From Acidisarcina sp. (GTDB taxonomy: Bacteria; Acidobacteriota; Terriglobia; Terriglobales; Acidobacteriaceae), in assembly GCA_035539175.1 (NCBI GenBank), contig DATLIY010000008.1, positions 372,001 through 436,000 on the forward strand: 64,000 nucleotides of DNA. The letters run 5' to 3'. Every line of letters begins with the position of its first letter. The stretch's first letter is position 1. Under the pieces are notes generated by a model. That model saw only the letters and a list, made by a program, of their open reading frames with translations. It was not told the DNA's origin and searched no databases. Below, one piece after another: positions 1 through 8,126 of the stretch. The translations under genes and the position numbers were made by a program.

Positions 1-9
1 ACCGGTTCC

Positions 10-28
10 GCGCGCTGGTTCTGCGCGC
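10..28 (-). terminator. Possible terminator hairpin after the GH92 gene
   Basis: Two copies of GCGCGC (10-15 and 23-28) flank a 7-nt loop just past the stop codon of the GH92 gene. The stem is only six pairs and no T-run follows before the window ends, so the call is weak. Confidence 0.35.
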
Positions 29-32
29 CAGT

Positions 33-2414
33 TCAGCGGGCCTCCTGTGAGAGGGAAAACGGGCGCTCGCTCTTCCCGGTCGCCCACACCTTGTTGGGCG
101 AGGGCCCCATGATGAATCGCAATTCGCCTCCATCGAGGATCTCCTGGTGGCGCAGGAAGCTGCGGGTAAGGAGCTTGCCATTCAAAAACACCCGGGAGAC
201 GTAGCGGTTCTGCTCGTTCATCTTCTCGGCGACCACCCGGAAGTGCTTCCCGCTCGGCAGGTTCAGGGTAGCCTTCTCTACAAAGGGGCGGCCAATGACG
301 TACTCGTTCGAGGCAGGCGCCACCGGATAGAAGCCCATCGCGCTGAAGAGCAGCCAGGCCGACATCTGCCCAAGATCGTCGTTGCCGACCAGTCCATCGG
401 GAGCGGGCTTGTATTGCGTGTCGATGATCTGCTTGAGCCGCTCCTGCGTGCGCCACGGCTGGCCAGCGTAGTTGTAGAGATAGGCGAGGTGATGGCTGGG
501 TTCATTGCCGTGGATATACTGCCCGATCATCCCTGCAATGTCTTCCACATCCGCATATTGGTGTGGATCCACCTTCGCGTCAAACATGGCATCGAGCTTG
601 GCCACCAGTCTGCCGTCGCCGCCCAGCAATTGAATCAGGCCAGCCTCGTCCTGCGGTTGATACCACGAGTATTGCCAGGCATTGCCTTCGGTAAAGCCGC
701 TGTCCGCACCCGCGCGGGCCGGGTCGAACGGCTCCCGAAAGCTGCCGTCCGCAAGCCTGGGCTGCACAAATCCGCTCTGCCGGTTGAAGACGTTCCGCCA
801 GTAGCCGGCACGCTTCTCGAAGGTGGCCGCAACGCCGTCCCTGCCCATCGCACGAGCCATGCGCGCAATCGTCCAATCGTCAAACGCGTATTCCATCGTT
901 TTCGAGGCGGCTTCGCCATCGCCGTTCACCGGCACATACCCGAGTTTCATGTACTCGTCGAGATGCCCATAGGGCGCATAGGTTGCGCTTGCCACCATGG
1001 CATCCAGCGCCTGGTTGGCGTCGAAGCCGCGGATGCCCTTCATATACGCATCCGCGATCTCGGGCACGGAGTGGTAGCCGATCATGCACCACGTCTCAAT
1101 GCCCTGGAACTGCCACACGGGCAAGATGCCGAAGGGACTTTCCTTCTGCGACTCCACCAGCGAGCGCACCACATCGACGGTGCGCGACGGCGGCTCAATC
1201 AGCGTCATCAGCGGCTGTTCCGCGCGGTAGGTATCCCACAACGAGAAGCTGGAAACGAAGTTGAATCCCTCCGCTTTGTGAACCTCGTTATCCGGGCCGC
1301 GATAGGTTCCGGCCACATCCATCGAGATGCTGGGCGCCAACAGCGCGTGGTAGAGAGCCGTATAAAGGTTCTTCCGCATTGCCGGCGCAGCGTCAATGTC
1401 GATCACCGATAGAGCCTGCTCCCACGCCCGGCGAGCAGCGGCGCGCACCTTGTCGAAATCAAAGCCGGGAACCTCCGCATTCAGGTTCGCGATGGCGTTC
1501 TCTTCGCTGGTGGGGGAGAGGGCCAGCTTGACGACCACGGGCTGCGTGACTGCCCCGAAGTCAAAGACGCCCATCAGGCCGCGTCCTTCGATAGCCTGGA
1601 TATCGCTCGCCGTCGTTCCCGGAGTCTTGAACCCCTTGTACTCGATTGGCAATGCTTCCCGGTCATACAGCTCATGCCCCGTCAGCGGCTGCGAGAAGCG
1701 CATCGCAAAATAAAGCTGCCGTCCCGGAGCCCAACCACGCGTCTCCCGCATGCCGGTTACCGTGCCGTCGGCCCGCAGCCGAATTCGCGACCACAGAATC
1801 TTGCCGGGATAGTTGTAGATGGACGACCGCAGATCCATCAGCAGATGTGCGGGTTTTCCCGCAGGGAAGGTATAGCGGTGCACGCCAACCCGCGAAGACG
1901 ATGTCAGCTCGGCTCGCACGCCGTAGTCCTCGAGAGTGACCGCATAGTATCCCGGTTCCGCTTTCTCTGTTTCGTGGCGGAAGCGCGAGCGATAGCCGGA
2001 GTTCGGCGTATCGATGTCGCCGGGCTCCAAACGGACATCCCCGGAGATTGGCTGAATCAGAAAGTCTCCCAGGTCCGAGTGGCCTGCACCCGAAAAATGC
2101 GTATGGGAGAAACCAAGGATCGTCGTATCTTCGTAACGGTAGCCCGCCGCCCACTTGTAGCTTTGCTTGAAGGGGCGGATCTGCGTATCCGGGCTGAGCT
2201 GCACCATGCCAAACGGAATCGTGGCTCCGGGAAACGTGTGCCCCTCCGGCCCAGTGCCGATCCTTGGATCGACGACGGAATAGGAATCCACGGCGGAATA
2301 GGCAGCGGCGGGAGCCTGAACCTGCGCATACGAAGACGACAAAAGAGCTCCTGCCATCGCAACGGCAAGGGCTACACGACTGCTCCACTTTCCACAAAAC
2401 CGGACAATCCTCAA
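33..2414 (-). CDS. GH92 family alpha-1,2-mannosidase, exported
   Basis: Predicted exported exo-acting alpha-mannosidase (glycoside hydrolase family 92, calcium-dependent in characterised members) that trims mannose from N-glycans or mannans. The motif GNDDLGQMSAW near residues 677-687 is the family signature and holds the catalytic-base aspartates. The N-terminal half (PRIGTGPEGHTFPGA, then SHTHFSGAGHSDLGD) matches the family beta-sandwich. The frame stays open far upstream, but I place the start at a TTG at 2414. It has an AGGAG Shine-Dalgarno 5 nt away and gives a clean signal peptide (VALAVAMAGALLSSSYA, then Q). This yields 793 aa, normal for the family; longer versions would run through the neighbouring methyltransferase. 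It follows that gene by 43 nt on the same strand and may be co-transcribed. Function is secure at family level; substrate linkage is inferred. Confidence 0.9.
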   Translation of the reverse strand: MRIVRFCGKWSSRVALAVAMAGALLSSSYAQVQAPAAAYSAVDSYSVVDPRIGTGPEGHTFPGATIPFGMVQLSPDTQIRPFKQSYKWAAGYRYEDTTILGFSHTHFSGAGHSDLGDFLIQPISGDVRLEPGDIDTPNSGYRSRFRHETEKAEPGYYAVTLEDYGVRAELTSSSRVGVHRYTFPAGKPAHLLMDLRSSIYNYPGKILWSRIRLRADGTVTGMRETRGWAPGRQLYFAMRFSQPLTGHELYDREALPIEYKGFKTPGTTASDIQAIEGRGLMGVFDFGAVTQPVVVKLALSPTSEENAIANLNAEVPGFDFDKVRAAARRAWEQALSVIDIDAAPAMRKNLYTALYHALLAPSISMDVAGTYRGPDNEVHKAEGFNFVSSFSLWDTYRAEQPLMTLIEPPSRTVDVVRSLVESQKESPFGILPVWQFQGIETWCMIGYHSVPEIADAYMKGIRGFDANQALDAMVASATYAPYGHLDEYMKLGYVPVNGDGEAASKTMEYAFDDWTIARMARAMGRDGVAATFEKRAGYWRNVFNRQSGFVQPRLADGSFREPFDPARAGADSGFTEGNAWQYSWYQPQDEAGLIQLLGGDGRLVAKLDAMFDAKVDPHQYADVEDIAGMIGQYIHGNEPSHHLAYLYNYAGQPWRTQERLKQIIDTQYKPAPDGLVGNDDLGQMSAWLLFSAMGFYPVAPASNEYVIGRPFVEKATLNLPSGKHFRVVAEKMNEQNRYVSRVFLNGKLLTRSFLRHQEILDGGELRFIMGPSPNKVWATGKSERPFSLSQEAR

Positions 2415-2457
2415 GGCCTCTCCTGGCGCAGCAACGCGAAGACCGGCTGCCGCATGT

Positions 2458-3147
2458 CTAGATGAGTGTAATGCCACGCCCCGGAGGAGGTTCCGTAAGG
2501 CGCCATACTTCGCCAGCCAGCAGGCCGCGGAGCCACGTCTTGCGTTGGCAGAGCGTGAATCCGTTGTCCTCGAAAAGTCCTCGATACTCCGGCAGAGTGC
2601 GAGTGCGAAGCCCGGTAAGCAGGCCAAAGCTGCGGTAAAGCCCCGCCACGAGGAGACGACCGCAAACAGCGGCGATCGGCCCCGGAGGAATCGCGAAATC
2701 AGAGAGCGCCCAGAGTGCTCCCGCGGAGAGGTGCGGCCTGAGCATGCGAAACAATGCAGCAAGCTGCTCCGTGCTGAAGCAGTCAAGAAAAAAGTGAGTG
2801 ACGACGAGATCATAGCCGAACTTCGGCGGAGCAAAGCTGAGAGCGCCCGCATGATGCAGCGTGATCCGCTCGCGGGCCTCCGCGCCGATGGAGCAGATTC
2901 TCTGTTCGAGAAGGCGCAACATCTCGGCACTCGAATCCACAACGTCCGCCGTCAGATGAGGATTCAATGTAAGCAGTCGAGCAAGGAACCGGCCATCGCC
3001 ATCTCCGAAAACCAGGGCGCGTCTGGAGTGGACCAGCTCCGGCAAGGAAGAGAAGCGGCAGTGCGCGAGCATGGGCCCGAAGCTGAGATACTCCAGCCAC
3101 CGGTACGCTCGCGCGATAGGGTCGAAGTTGGGGAGAGCGGCTGCCAT
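2458..3147 (-). CDS. Class I SAM-dependent methyltransferase
   Basis: Predicted soluble methyltransferase of 229 aa. The glycine-rich motif I (VFGDGDGRF, residues 46-54) and the acidic post-motif region (DVVDSSAEML) are those of a Rossmann-fold SAM-binding enzyme; YDLVVTHFFLDCF fits motif IV. The ATG at 3147 is chosen because it lies 5 nt after the stop of the upstream membrane protein, so translation is probably coupled; the frame remains open upstream but would overlap that gene. The substrate cannot be read from the sequence. The UbiA-like neighbour hints at a quinone or polyprenyl compound, but this is only an inference from context. Confidence 0.75.
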   Translation of the reverse strand: MAAALPNFDPIARAYRWLEYLSFGPMLAHCRFSSLPELVHSRRALVFGDGDGRFLARLLTLNPHLTADVVDSSAEMLRLLEQRICSIGAEARERITLHHAGALSFAPPKFGYDLVVTHFFLDCFSTEQLAALFRMLRPHLSAGALWALSDFAIPPGPIAAVCGRLLVAGLYRSFGLLTGLRTRTLPEYRGLFEDNGFTLCQRKTWLRGLLAGEVWRLTEPPPGRGITLI

Positions 3148-3152
3148 AGGAG

Positions 3153-4079
3153 TTACCAGAGCAGAGGGATGACCAGCACCGGCGTCAGAAGAACCGCGTC
3201 CGCTGCGATGCGCAGGCCCATGGGGGAGATGCGATAGCGCTGCCCATCGAGGAGCGCAAGCAGGATGGAAGAAGCGGCAATGGCAAAGTCCAGCGCGGCG
3301 AGCGAGCGGGTGTTGGCCCATGTCGCCAGGCCGAGCATCACGGCTACCACAACTAGAAGGCTGGCAAAAACGGGTAGATGGGTTCCAGCGTAGCGAGTGG
3401 TCAGGTTTGCTCGGATAGAGCCTCCGTTGTGGCCGGGAATAAAGAAAGCAAAATCCTCCCACGCCTCAATTGCAACGCAGTTGAGCCAGCAGAGGACCGC
3501 GAAAGCAAACACAGAGGGAAGCAATGCACGGCTACCCACAGACCCTTCGATAGACAGACGCGACCAGGCGGGCACCGCCGTTGCGGCAGAAAACAGAATG
3601 CCGACTGCCATTTCCTTGGGGAGCCATCGCTCCATGCGATGGAGGGGCAGGCGATGGAGGGGCAGATGGATAAGAAGGAAATAGAGCAACGCCGCCAGGA
3701 AGAGAAACGTATCTTCCCGACGAGCACGTGGATTCATTCGCTCGACGATCAGCCAGAGCAGCACCGTGCCCCCCGCGACAGCCATGGCAACGAAAGCCGA
3801 CCAATGGCGTGCGTAGAAGTGATGACGAGGCCGCAGACTGGCAGCGTCCGCGCGAAAACCGTCGAGGATTCGGTCAGCCACGTAAATAAGCCAGGTTCCC
3901 AAGGCCAGCAGTAAAGGCGCGGACCAGGGCAGGTGGAGATGCACGGCTCGCGCGAAGGACCATGCCCAGAGACCCGCAACCGTCGGCGCATCGAGGCTCA
4001 GCAAATGCCACGCCTCCAGAACCTGGAAGAAGCGGGAGCAGCGGGCAGACTGCGGGAGCGTCGGAGCGGCGAGGGCCAC
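3153..4079 (-). CDS. UbiA-like integral membrane protein
   Basis: A 308-aa multi-spanning membrane protein that resembles the UbiA prenyltransferase superfamily. After the second hydrophobic segment it has LIYVADRILDG, similar to the first aspartate-rich motif of UbiA enzymes (NDxxDxxxD) but with fewer aspartates, so the Mg-prenyl-diphosphate site may be modified. A second acidic motif is not obvious. The start is a GTG at 4079 without a clear Shine-Dalgarno. It lies directly upstream of a methyltransferase (5-nt gap), a pairing seen in quinone pathways. It carries an in-frame 15-bp duplication giving LPLHRLPLHR. Membrane location is confident; prenyltransferase activity is tentative. Confidence 0.6.
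   Translation of the reverse strand: MALAAPTLPQSARCSRFFQVLEAWHLLSLDAPTVAGLWAWSFARAVHLHLPWSAPLLLALGTWLIYVADRILDGFRADAASLRPRHHFYARHWSAFVAMAVAGGTVLLWLIVERMNPRARREDTFLFLAALLYFLLIHLPLHRLPLHRMERWLPKEMAVGILFSAATAVPAWSRLSIEGSVGSRALLPSVFAFAVLCWLNCVAIEAWEDFAFFIPGHNGGSIRANLTTRYAGTHLPVFASLLVVVAVMLGLATWANTRSLAALDFAIAASSILLALLDGQRYRISPMGLRIAADAVLLTPVLVIPLLW
3636..3665 (-). repeat. 15-bp exact tandem duplication inside the UbiA-like gene
   Basis: The unit GCGATGGAGGGGCAG (plus strand) occurs twice without a change, adding five residues (LPLHR) in frame. It resembles the 15-bp repeats in the RDD and lptD genes of this window. Confidence 0.9.
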
Positions 4080-4134
4080 GGTTTATTTTAGAATGCCTGC
4101 CCCCAGCCCGCGCCGATCGCCGGACTCCGGGAAC

Positions 4135-4866
4135 TCACGCTCCAAGGACACGCAGGAAGAGGCCCACAATCGCGCCTCCAATCAGCGGACCGACGATGGG
4201 TACAAATGCGTAGCCCCAATCCGAGACACCCTTGCCGGGAATCGGAAGCACCGCATGTGCGAGACGAGGCCCCAGATCGCGAGCAGGATTGATCGCGTAG
4301 CCTGTCGTTGCCCCGAGCGAGAGACCGATGCCCCACACCACGCAGGAAACCAGGTACGGCGAGAGTCCTCCTGCGGCACCCGTCGAAAGCACCAGCCTGG
4401 AGCCCATTGCGCCAACCACGAGCACCAGAATCGCGGTGCCGATCACCTCGCTCACGACATTTGCCGGCAGGCAGCGAATCGCGGGCGCGGTGCAGAAGAT
4501 GCTCAGCTTCGCAGATGCGTCCGAAGTCTCCCGCCAGTGAGGATAAAAGTGAATCCACACCAGGCAGGCGCCGGCGAATGCTCCCGCAAGTTGTGCTGTT
4601 GCGTAGGGCAGCAGCACGCTGAAATTGTGGTTCTTCACCGCGAAGGCCAAAGTAATGGCCGGATTGAGATGCGCGTCGGGGCTGCCGCACACCACGGCCG
4701 TGAATATGCCAGCGAGGACCGCGAAGGCCCATCCCGTGACAATCACCATCCAACCTGCGTTCTCCGCCTTGGTACGCTTCAGCAGCACGCTGGCCACCAC
4801 ACCGTCTCCTAGCAGGATCATCACCATCGTACCCATGAACTCACCAAACATAGGAGAGCGAATCAA
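4135..4866 (-). CDS. glpF: Glycerol facilitator, aquaporin (MIP) family
   Basis: Inner-membrane channel for glycerol uptake. Both half-helix signatures of the MIP family are present in modified context: AHLNPAI in the first half and AINPARD in the second. Six hydrophobic segments can be seen in 243 aa, close to the usual length. The best start is a TTG at 4866 overlapping the glpD stop (TTGA) with a GGAGG Shine-Dalgarno 7 nt upstream (4874-4878); an ATG at 4851 has no such signal. The overlap implies translational coupling in a glpK-glpD-glpF transcript. Glycerol rather than water selectivity is inferred from the neighbours and from the aspartate in NPARD, common in glycerol channels. Confidence 0.9.
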   Translation of the reverse strand: MIRSPMFGEFMGTMVMILLGDGVVASVLLKRTKAENAGWMVIVTGWAFAVLAGIFTAVVCGSPDAHLNPAITLAFAVKNHNFSVLLPYATAQLAGAFAGACLVWIHFYPHWRETSDASAKLSIFCTAPAIRCLPANVVSEVIGTAILVLVVGAMGSRLVLSTGAAGGLSPYLVSCVVWGIGLSLGATTGYAINPARDLGPRLAHAVLPIPGKGVSDWGYAFVPIVGPLIGGAIVGLFLRVLGA

Positions 4867-6446
4867 GCCGTTTCCTCCGAAGCTACAAGATACGTGTCCG
4901 CCAGACGCCTGAATGTCGCGAGTTGATCGCGCACCCAGGCGTCCGGCTGGTGAAGTTCGCGCGCCATCAGCTCCGCCACCGCCGCGGACATCTCTATCGC
5001 CGCGCGAGCATTCAGAAAGAGTGCGCGAGTCCGGCGCGAGAGCACGTCGTCCAGCGTAAGCGCCATCTCCTGCCTTACGGCCCAGATCACCTCTGCAGCG
5101 CAATAAGGCAGCGCAGGATGCAATGGCTCGAGCAGGCTGGGATCCTCTTTCGCAAGCGCGCGAATCTCTTCCGCATCGGAGCCATAGACCCACAAACTGC
5201 CAAGCTCTTCCGCATCCTCACGATACCCATGCAGCCTTAGGTTCCGCGTAACACACTCCGCATCGCGCAGCCGGCCCAGCGTGATCGCATGATCCACGCA
5301 GTCTTCCGCCATATAGCGATAGGTTGTCCACTTGCCTCCTGCAATCGTCAGCAGGCCAGAGGCATCGATGTGAATGGTATGGTCGCGCGAAATCGACGAG
5401 GTCTTTGCGGTGGACTCATCCTGCACCTTCACGAGGGGGCGAATCCCCACAAACGCGCTGAGTACATCCTTGCGTGTTGGCGGACGCGTCAGATACGTTG
5501 CCGCAGTCTCCAGAATAAAGTTGATCTCATCTTCAAACGGGAGCGGATCATAAACAGCCTCGGGAATCGGCGTGTCCGTCGTTCCCACCAGCGTATGCCT
5601 ATGCCAAGGAATCGCAAAAAGAACGCGGCCATCGCTGGTGCGAGGGACCATGATTGCGCTATCGCCGGGAAGAAAGGATCGCTCGAATACCAGGTGAATG
5701 CCCTGGCTGGGAACGATCATGTTCTTAACCGTGGTGTCGGCCATGCGGCGAACCTGATCGGCAAAGATGCCTGTCGCATTAATCACAACCTGTGCTGGAA
5801 GGTCGTACTCCTTCCCGCTCAGCTCGTCTTTCATGCGAACACCATTGACATAGCCCTCTTCATCCTTGGTCACTGCAATCGCCGGCGCATAATTCAGCAG
5901 GGTTGCGCCATGATCGGCAGCGGTGGCAATCAGATGAATGAGCAACCGCGAATCATCGAATTGCCCGTCGTAGTACACGACCCCACCGCGCAGGCCATCC
6001 TGCTGCAGATTTGGCAGCATCTTCAACGTCTCTTCCAGCGAGAGAACGCGGGAACGGCCGAACCCGTACTTGCCGGCAAGCAGGTCGTACATCTTCAGGC
6101 CAATGCCATAGAACGGCATCTCCCACCAGGAATAGTTCGGCACAACGAATGCCAGATCATGTACGAGATGAGGAGCATTCTGGCGAAGCAGACCGCGCTC
6201 CTTCAATGCCTCCATTACCAGTGATATATTGCCCTGCTCCAGATACCGCACGCCGCCATGCACAAGCTTGGTGCTTCGGCTGGAGGTAGCCTTGCCGAAG
6301 TCATGCGACTCCAGCAACAGCACATCGAAGCCACGCGATGCGGCATCCACAGCCACGCCGACGCCAGTTGCTCCTCCTCCGAGAATCACCATGTCCCATG
6401 GCGTTGTGCGTTCGGAGATTCGCTTAACCATAGCTTCACGATTCAT
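4863..6446 (-). CDS. glpD: Glycerol-3-phosphate dehydrogenase, aerobic FAD type
   Basis: Membrane-associated flavoenzyme that oxidises glycerol-3-phosphate to dihydroxyacetone phosphate and passes electrons to quinone. The N-terminal dinucleotide motif GGGATGVGVA (residues 23-32) and the following acidic strand end (LLLES) bind FAD. The segment TSSRSTKLVHGGVRYLEQ is the family signature. Length (527 aa) is normal for GlpD/GlpA-type enzymes. It starts 4 nt after the glpK stop, with a GGGG-type Shine-Dalgarno inside the end of glpK, and overlaps glpF by 4 nt. No separate GlpB or GlpC gene is nearby, which supports the aerobic single-subunit type. Confidence 0.95.
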   Translation of the reverse strand: MNREAMVKRISERTTPWDMVILGGGATGVGVAVDAASRGFDVLLLESHDFGKATSSRSTKLVHGGVRYLEQGNISLVMEALKERGLLRQNAPHLVHDLAFVVPNYSWWEMPFYGIGLKMYDLLAGKYGFGRSRVLSLEETLKMLPNLQQDGLRGGVVYYDGQFDDSRLLIHLIATAADHGATLLNYAPAIAVTKDEEGYVNGVRMKDELSGKEYDLPAQVVINATGIFADQVRRMADTTVKNMIVPSQGIHLVFERSFLPGDSAIMVPRTSDGRVLFAIPWHRHTLVGTTDTPIPEAVYDPLPFEDEINFILETAATYLTRPPTRKDVLSAFVGIRPLVKVQDESTAKTSSISRDHTIHIDASGLLTIAGGKWTTYRYMAEDCVDHAITLGRLRDAECVTRNLRLHGYREDAEELGSLWVYGSDAEEIRALAKEDPSLLEPLHPALPYCAAEVIWAVRQEMALTLDDVLSRRTRALFLNARAAIEMSAAVAELMARELHQPDAWVRDQLATFRRLADTYLVASEETA

Positions 6447-6450
6447 CGCT

Positions 6451-7962
6451 CTATTCCCCGCCTCTTCTGTCGTGCTCCTTGAACCAGCCCTTGGAACGCT
6501 CCACCGCGTCGTGCCAGCGCTCCCTGGCCGCCTTCACTTTTGCATCGCTCATTGCAGGCTCGAACTTCGTATCCGGCCCGCGAAGAGAGCGAATGGCCTG
6601 GGGACTCTCCCAGAAGCCCTCCGCCAGTCCTGCGAGATAGGCTGCGCCCATCGCAGTTGTCTCAATCTGAGCGGGGCGTACGACAGGGATCCCCAGCACG
6701 TCTGCCTGAAATTGCAACAATAGATCATTCGCCGCAGCGCCGCCATCCACACGAAGCTCCTTAAGTGCCGTTCCAGTATCCGCTGCCATTGCCTCCAGCA
6801 CGTCTGCCACTTGAAACGCAATGCTCTCCATCGCCGCGCGAGCGATATGCCCCGGCTGCGTGCTGCGGCGCAAACCGATGATAAGCCCGCTGGCGTAGGG
6901 ATCCCAGTGGGGCGCTCCCAGGCCCACAAACGCTGGAACAAACACCACGCCGTCGGCGTCCGTCACCGACTGCGCGAGTGCTTGCACGTCCGACGAGGTG
7001 TGGATGAGCTTCAGATTATCGCGGAGCCATTGCACCACCGCACCGCCTATGAAGATGCTCCCTTCAAGCGCATACTCCAGTTGCGTGTTCATGCTGCAGG
7101 CGAGCGTCGTGATCAACTTCTGCTCGGATGAGACAAATTTCCTGCCGATGTTCTGCAGCAGGAAGCAGCCGGTGCCATAGGTATTCTTCGTGTCGCCCGG
7201 CATCACGCAGAGTTGGCCAAACAACGCAGCCTGCTGGTCTCCTGCGATCCCTGCAATGGGCACTGAGCCAAGACCCAGCGTGGTCGTAACGTCTCCCACC
7301 TTACCGCTTGAGGGCACCACCTCCGGCATCATGCACTCAGGAACATTGAAGAGCCGCAGCAGGTCCGCATCCCAGCACCCCTTCACGATGTTGAAGAGCA
7401 TGGTGCGCGATGCATTTGTGAAGTCGGTGATATGCCTGGTGCCGCTCGTCAGATTCCAGATGAGCCAGCTATCAACCGTACCGAACGCCAGTTTCCCTGC
7501 ATCGGCCCTTTGCCTTGCGCCAGAGACGTTGTCCAGAATCCATGCGATCTTGGTTGCCGAGAAGTAAGGGTCGATCCTGAGGCCCGTAGTTTGACGAACC
7601 ATATCCTCCGCGCCTGACTCCCTTAGCCGGTCGCACTCTGCTGCAGTGCGGCGATCCTGCCAGACGATGGCGTTGTAAATCGGCTTTCCGGTTTCGCGAT
7701 CCCAGATAAGGGTGGTCTCCCGCTGATTCGTGATACCCAGCGCCGTCAGATCGCGGGGGCGAACCCCTGCGGTGCCGAGTACCTCCACGGCGGAACTTAG
7801 CTGCGACGTGAGGATGTCGTAGGGCTTGTGCTCAACCCATCCAGAGTCGGGATAGATCTGCTCGAACTCATGCTGCGCCTGCGCGACGATCTTGCCATCG
7901 ACTCCAAAGAGAATGGCACGCGAACTCGTCGTCCCTTGATCCAATGCAAGTACGTAAGACAT
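6451..7962 (-). CDS. glpK: Glycerol kinase
   Basis: Cytosolic FGGY-family kinase that phosphorylates glycerol to sn-glycerol-3-phosphate with ATP. The N-terminus LALDQGTTSSRAI is the phosphate-1 loop. GITNQRETTLIWDRETG and the GLRIDPYFSATKI region match glycerol kinases specifically rather than xylulokinases. The length of 503 aa is standard. The ATG at 7962 follows a GAGGAG Shine-Dalgarno. It is the first gene of glpK-glpD-glpF. The 110-bp stretch upstream must hold the promoter, but no GlpR-type repressor gene is linked. Confidence 0.97.
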   Translation of the reverse strand: MSYVLALDQGTTSSRAILFGVDGKIVAQAQHEFEQIYPDSGWVEHKPYDILTSQLSSAVEVLGTAGVRPRDLTALGITNQRETTLIWDRETGKPIYNAIVWQDRRTAAECDRLRESGAEDMVRQTTGLRIDPYFSATKIAWILDNVSGARQRADAGKLAFGTVDSWLIWNLTSGTRHITDFTNASRTMLFNIVKGCWDADLLRLFNVPECMMPEVVPSSGKVGDVTTTLGLGSVPIAGIAGDQQAALFGQLCVMPGDTKNTYGTGCFLLQNIGRKFVSSEQKLITTLACSMNTQLEYALEGSIFIGGAVVQWLRDNLKLIHTSSDVQALAQSVTDADGVVFVPAFVGLGAPHWDPYASGLIIGLRRSTQPGHIARAAMESIAFQVADVLEAMAADTGTALKELRVDGGAAANDLLLQFQADVLGIPVVRPAQIETTAMGAAYLAGLAEGFWESPQAIRSLRGPDTKFEPAMSDAKVKAARERWHDAVERSKGWFKEHDRRGGE

Positions 7963-8073
7963 GGTTCTCCTCGCAAGATGGTCGATCGCACCAAAATTTT
8001 ATTCGATCTGCAAGATACAAACAGGACGCTGGAGCGGCTGTCAAACTCGCGCCGTTGAGTTGGCACACAGAAC

Positions 8074-8116
8074 GGCCACCAGTCTTGCGCACTTGTGATG
8101 CGGAAGACTGGCGGCC
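8074..8116 (-). terminator. Long hairpin downstream of the GH2 gene
   Basis: Arms at 8074-8091 and 8099-8116 pair over 18 positions with two mismatches around a 7-nt loop. It lies 10 nt past the GH2 stop codon and upstream of glpK, so it probably ends the GH2 transcript. There is no long T-run. Confidence 0.6.
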
Positions 8117-8126
8117 TGCTCAACGG

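Noticed and set aside
2415-2942. Upstream extension of the GH92 frame
   Set aside because: It runs through the methyltransferase gene, has no homology and lacks a signal peptide; the TTG at 2414 has a proper Shine-Dalgarno and signal peptide.
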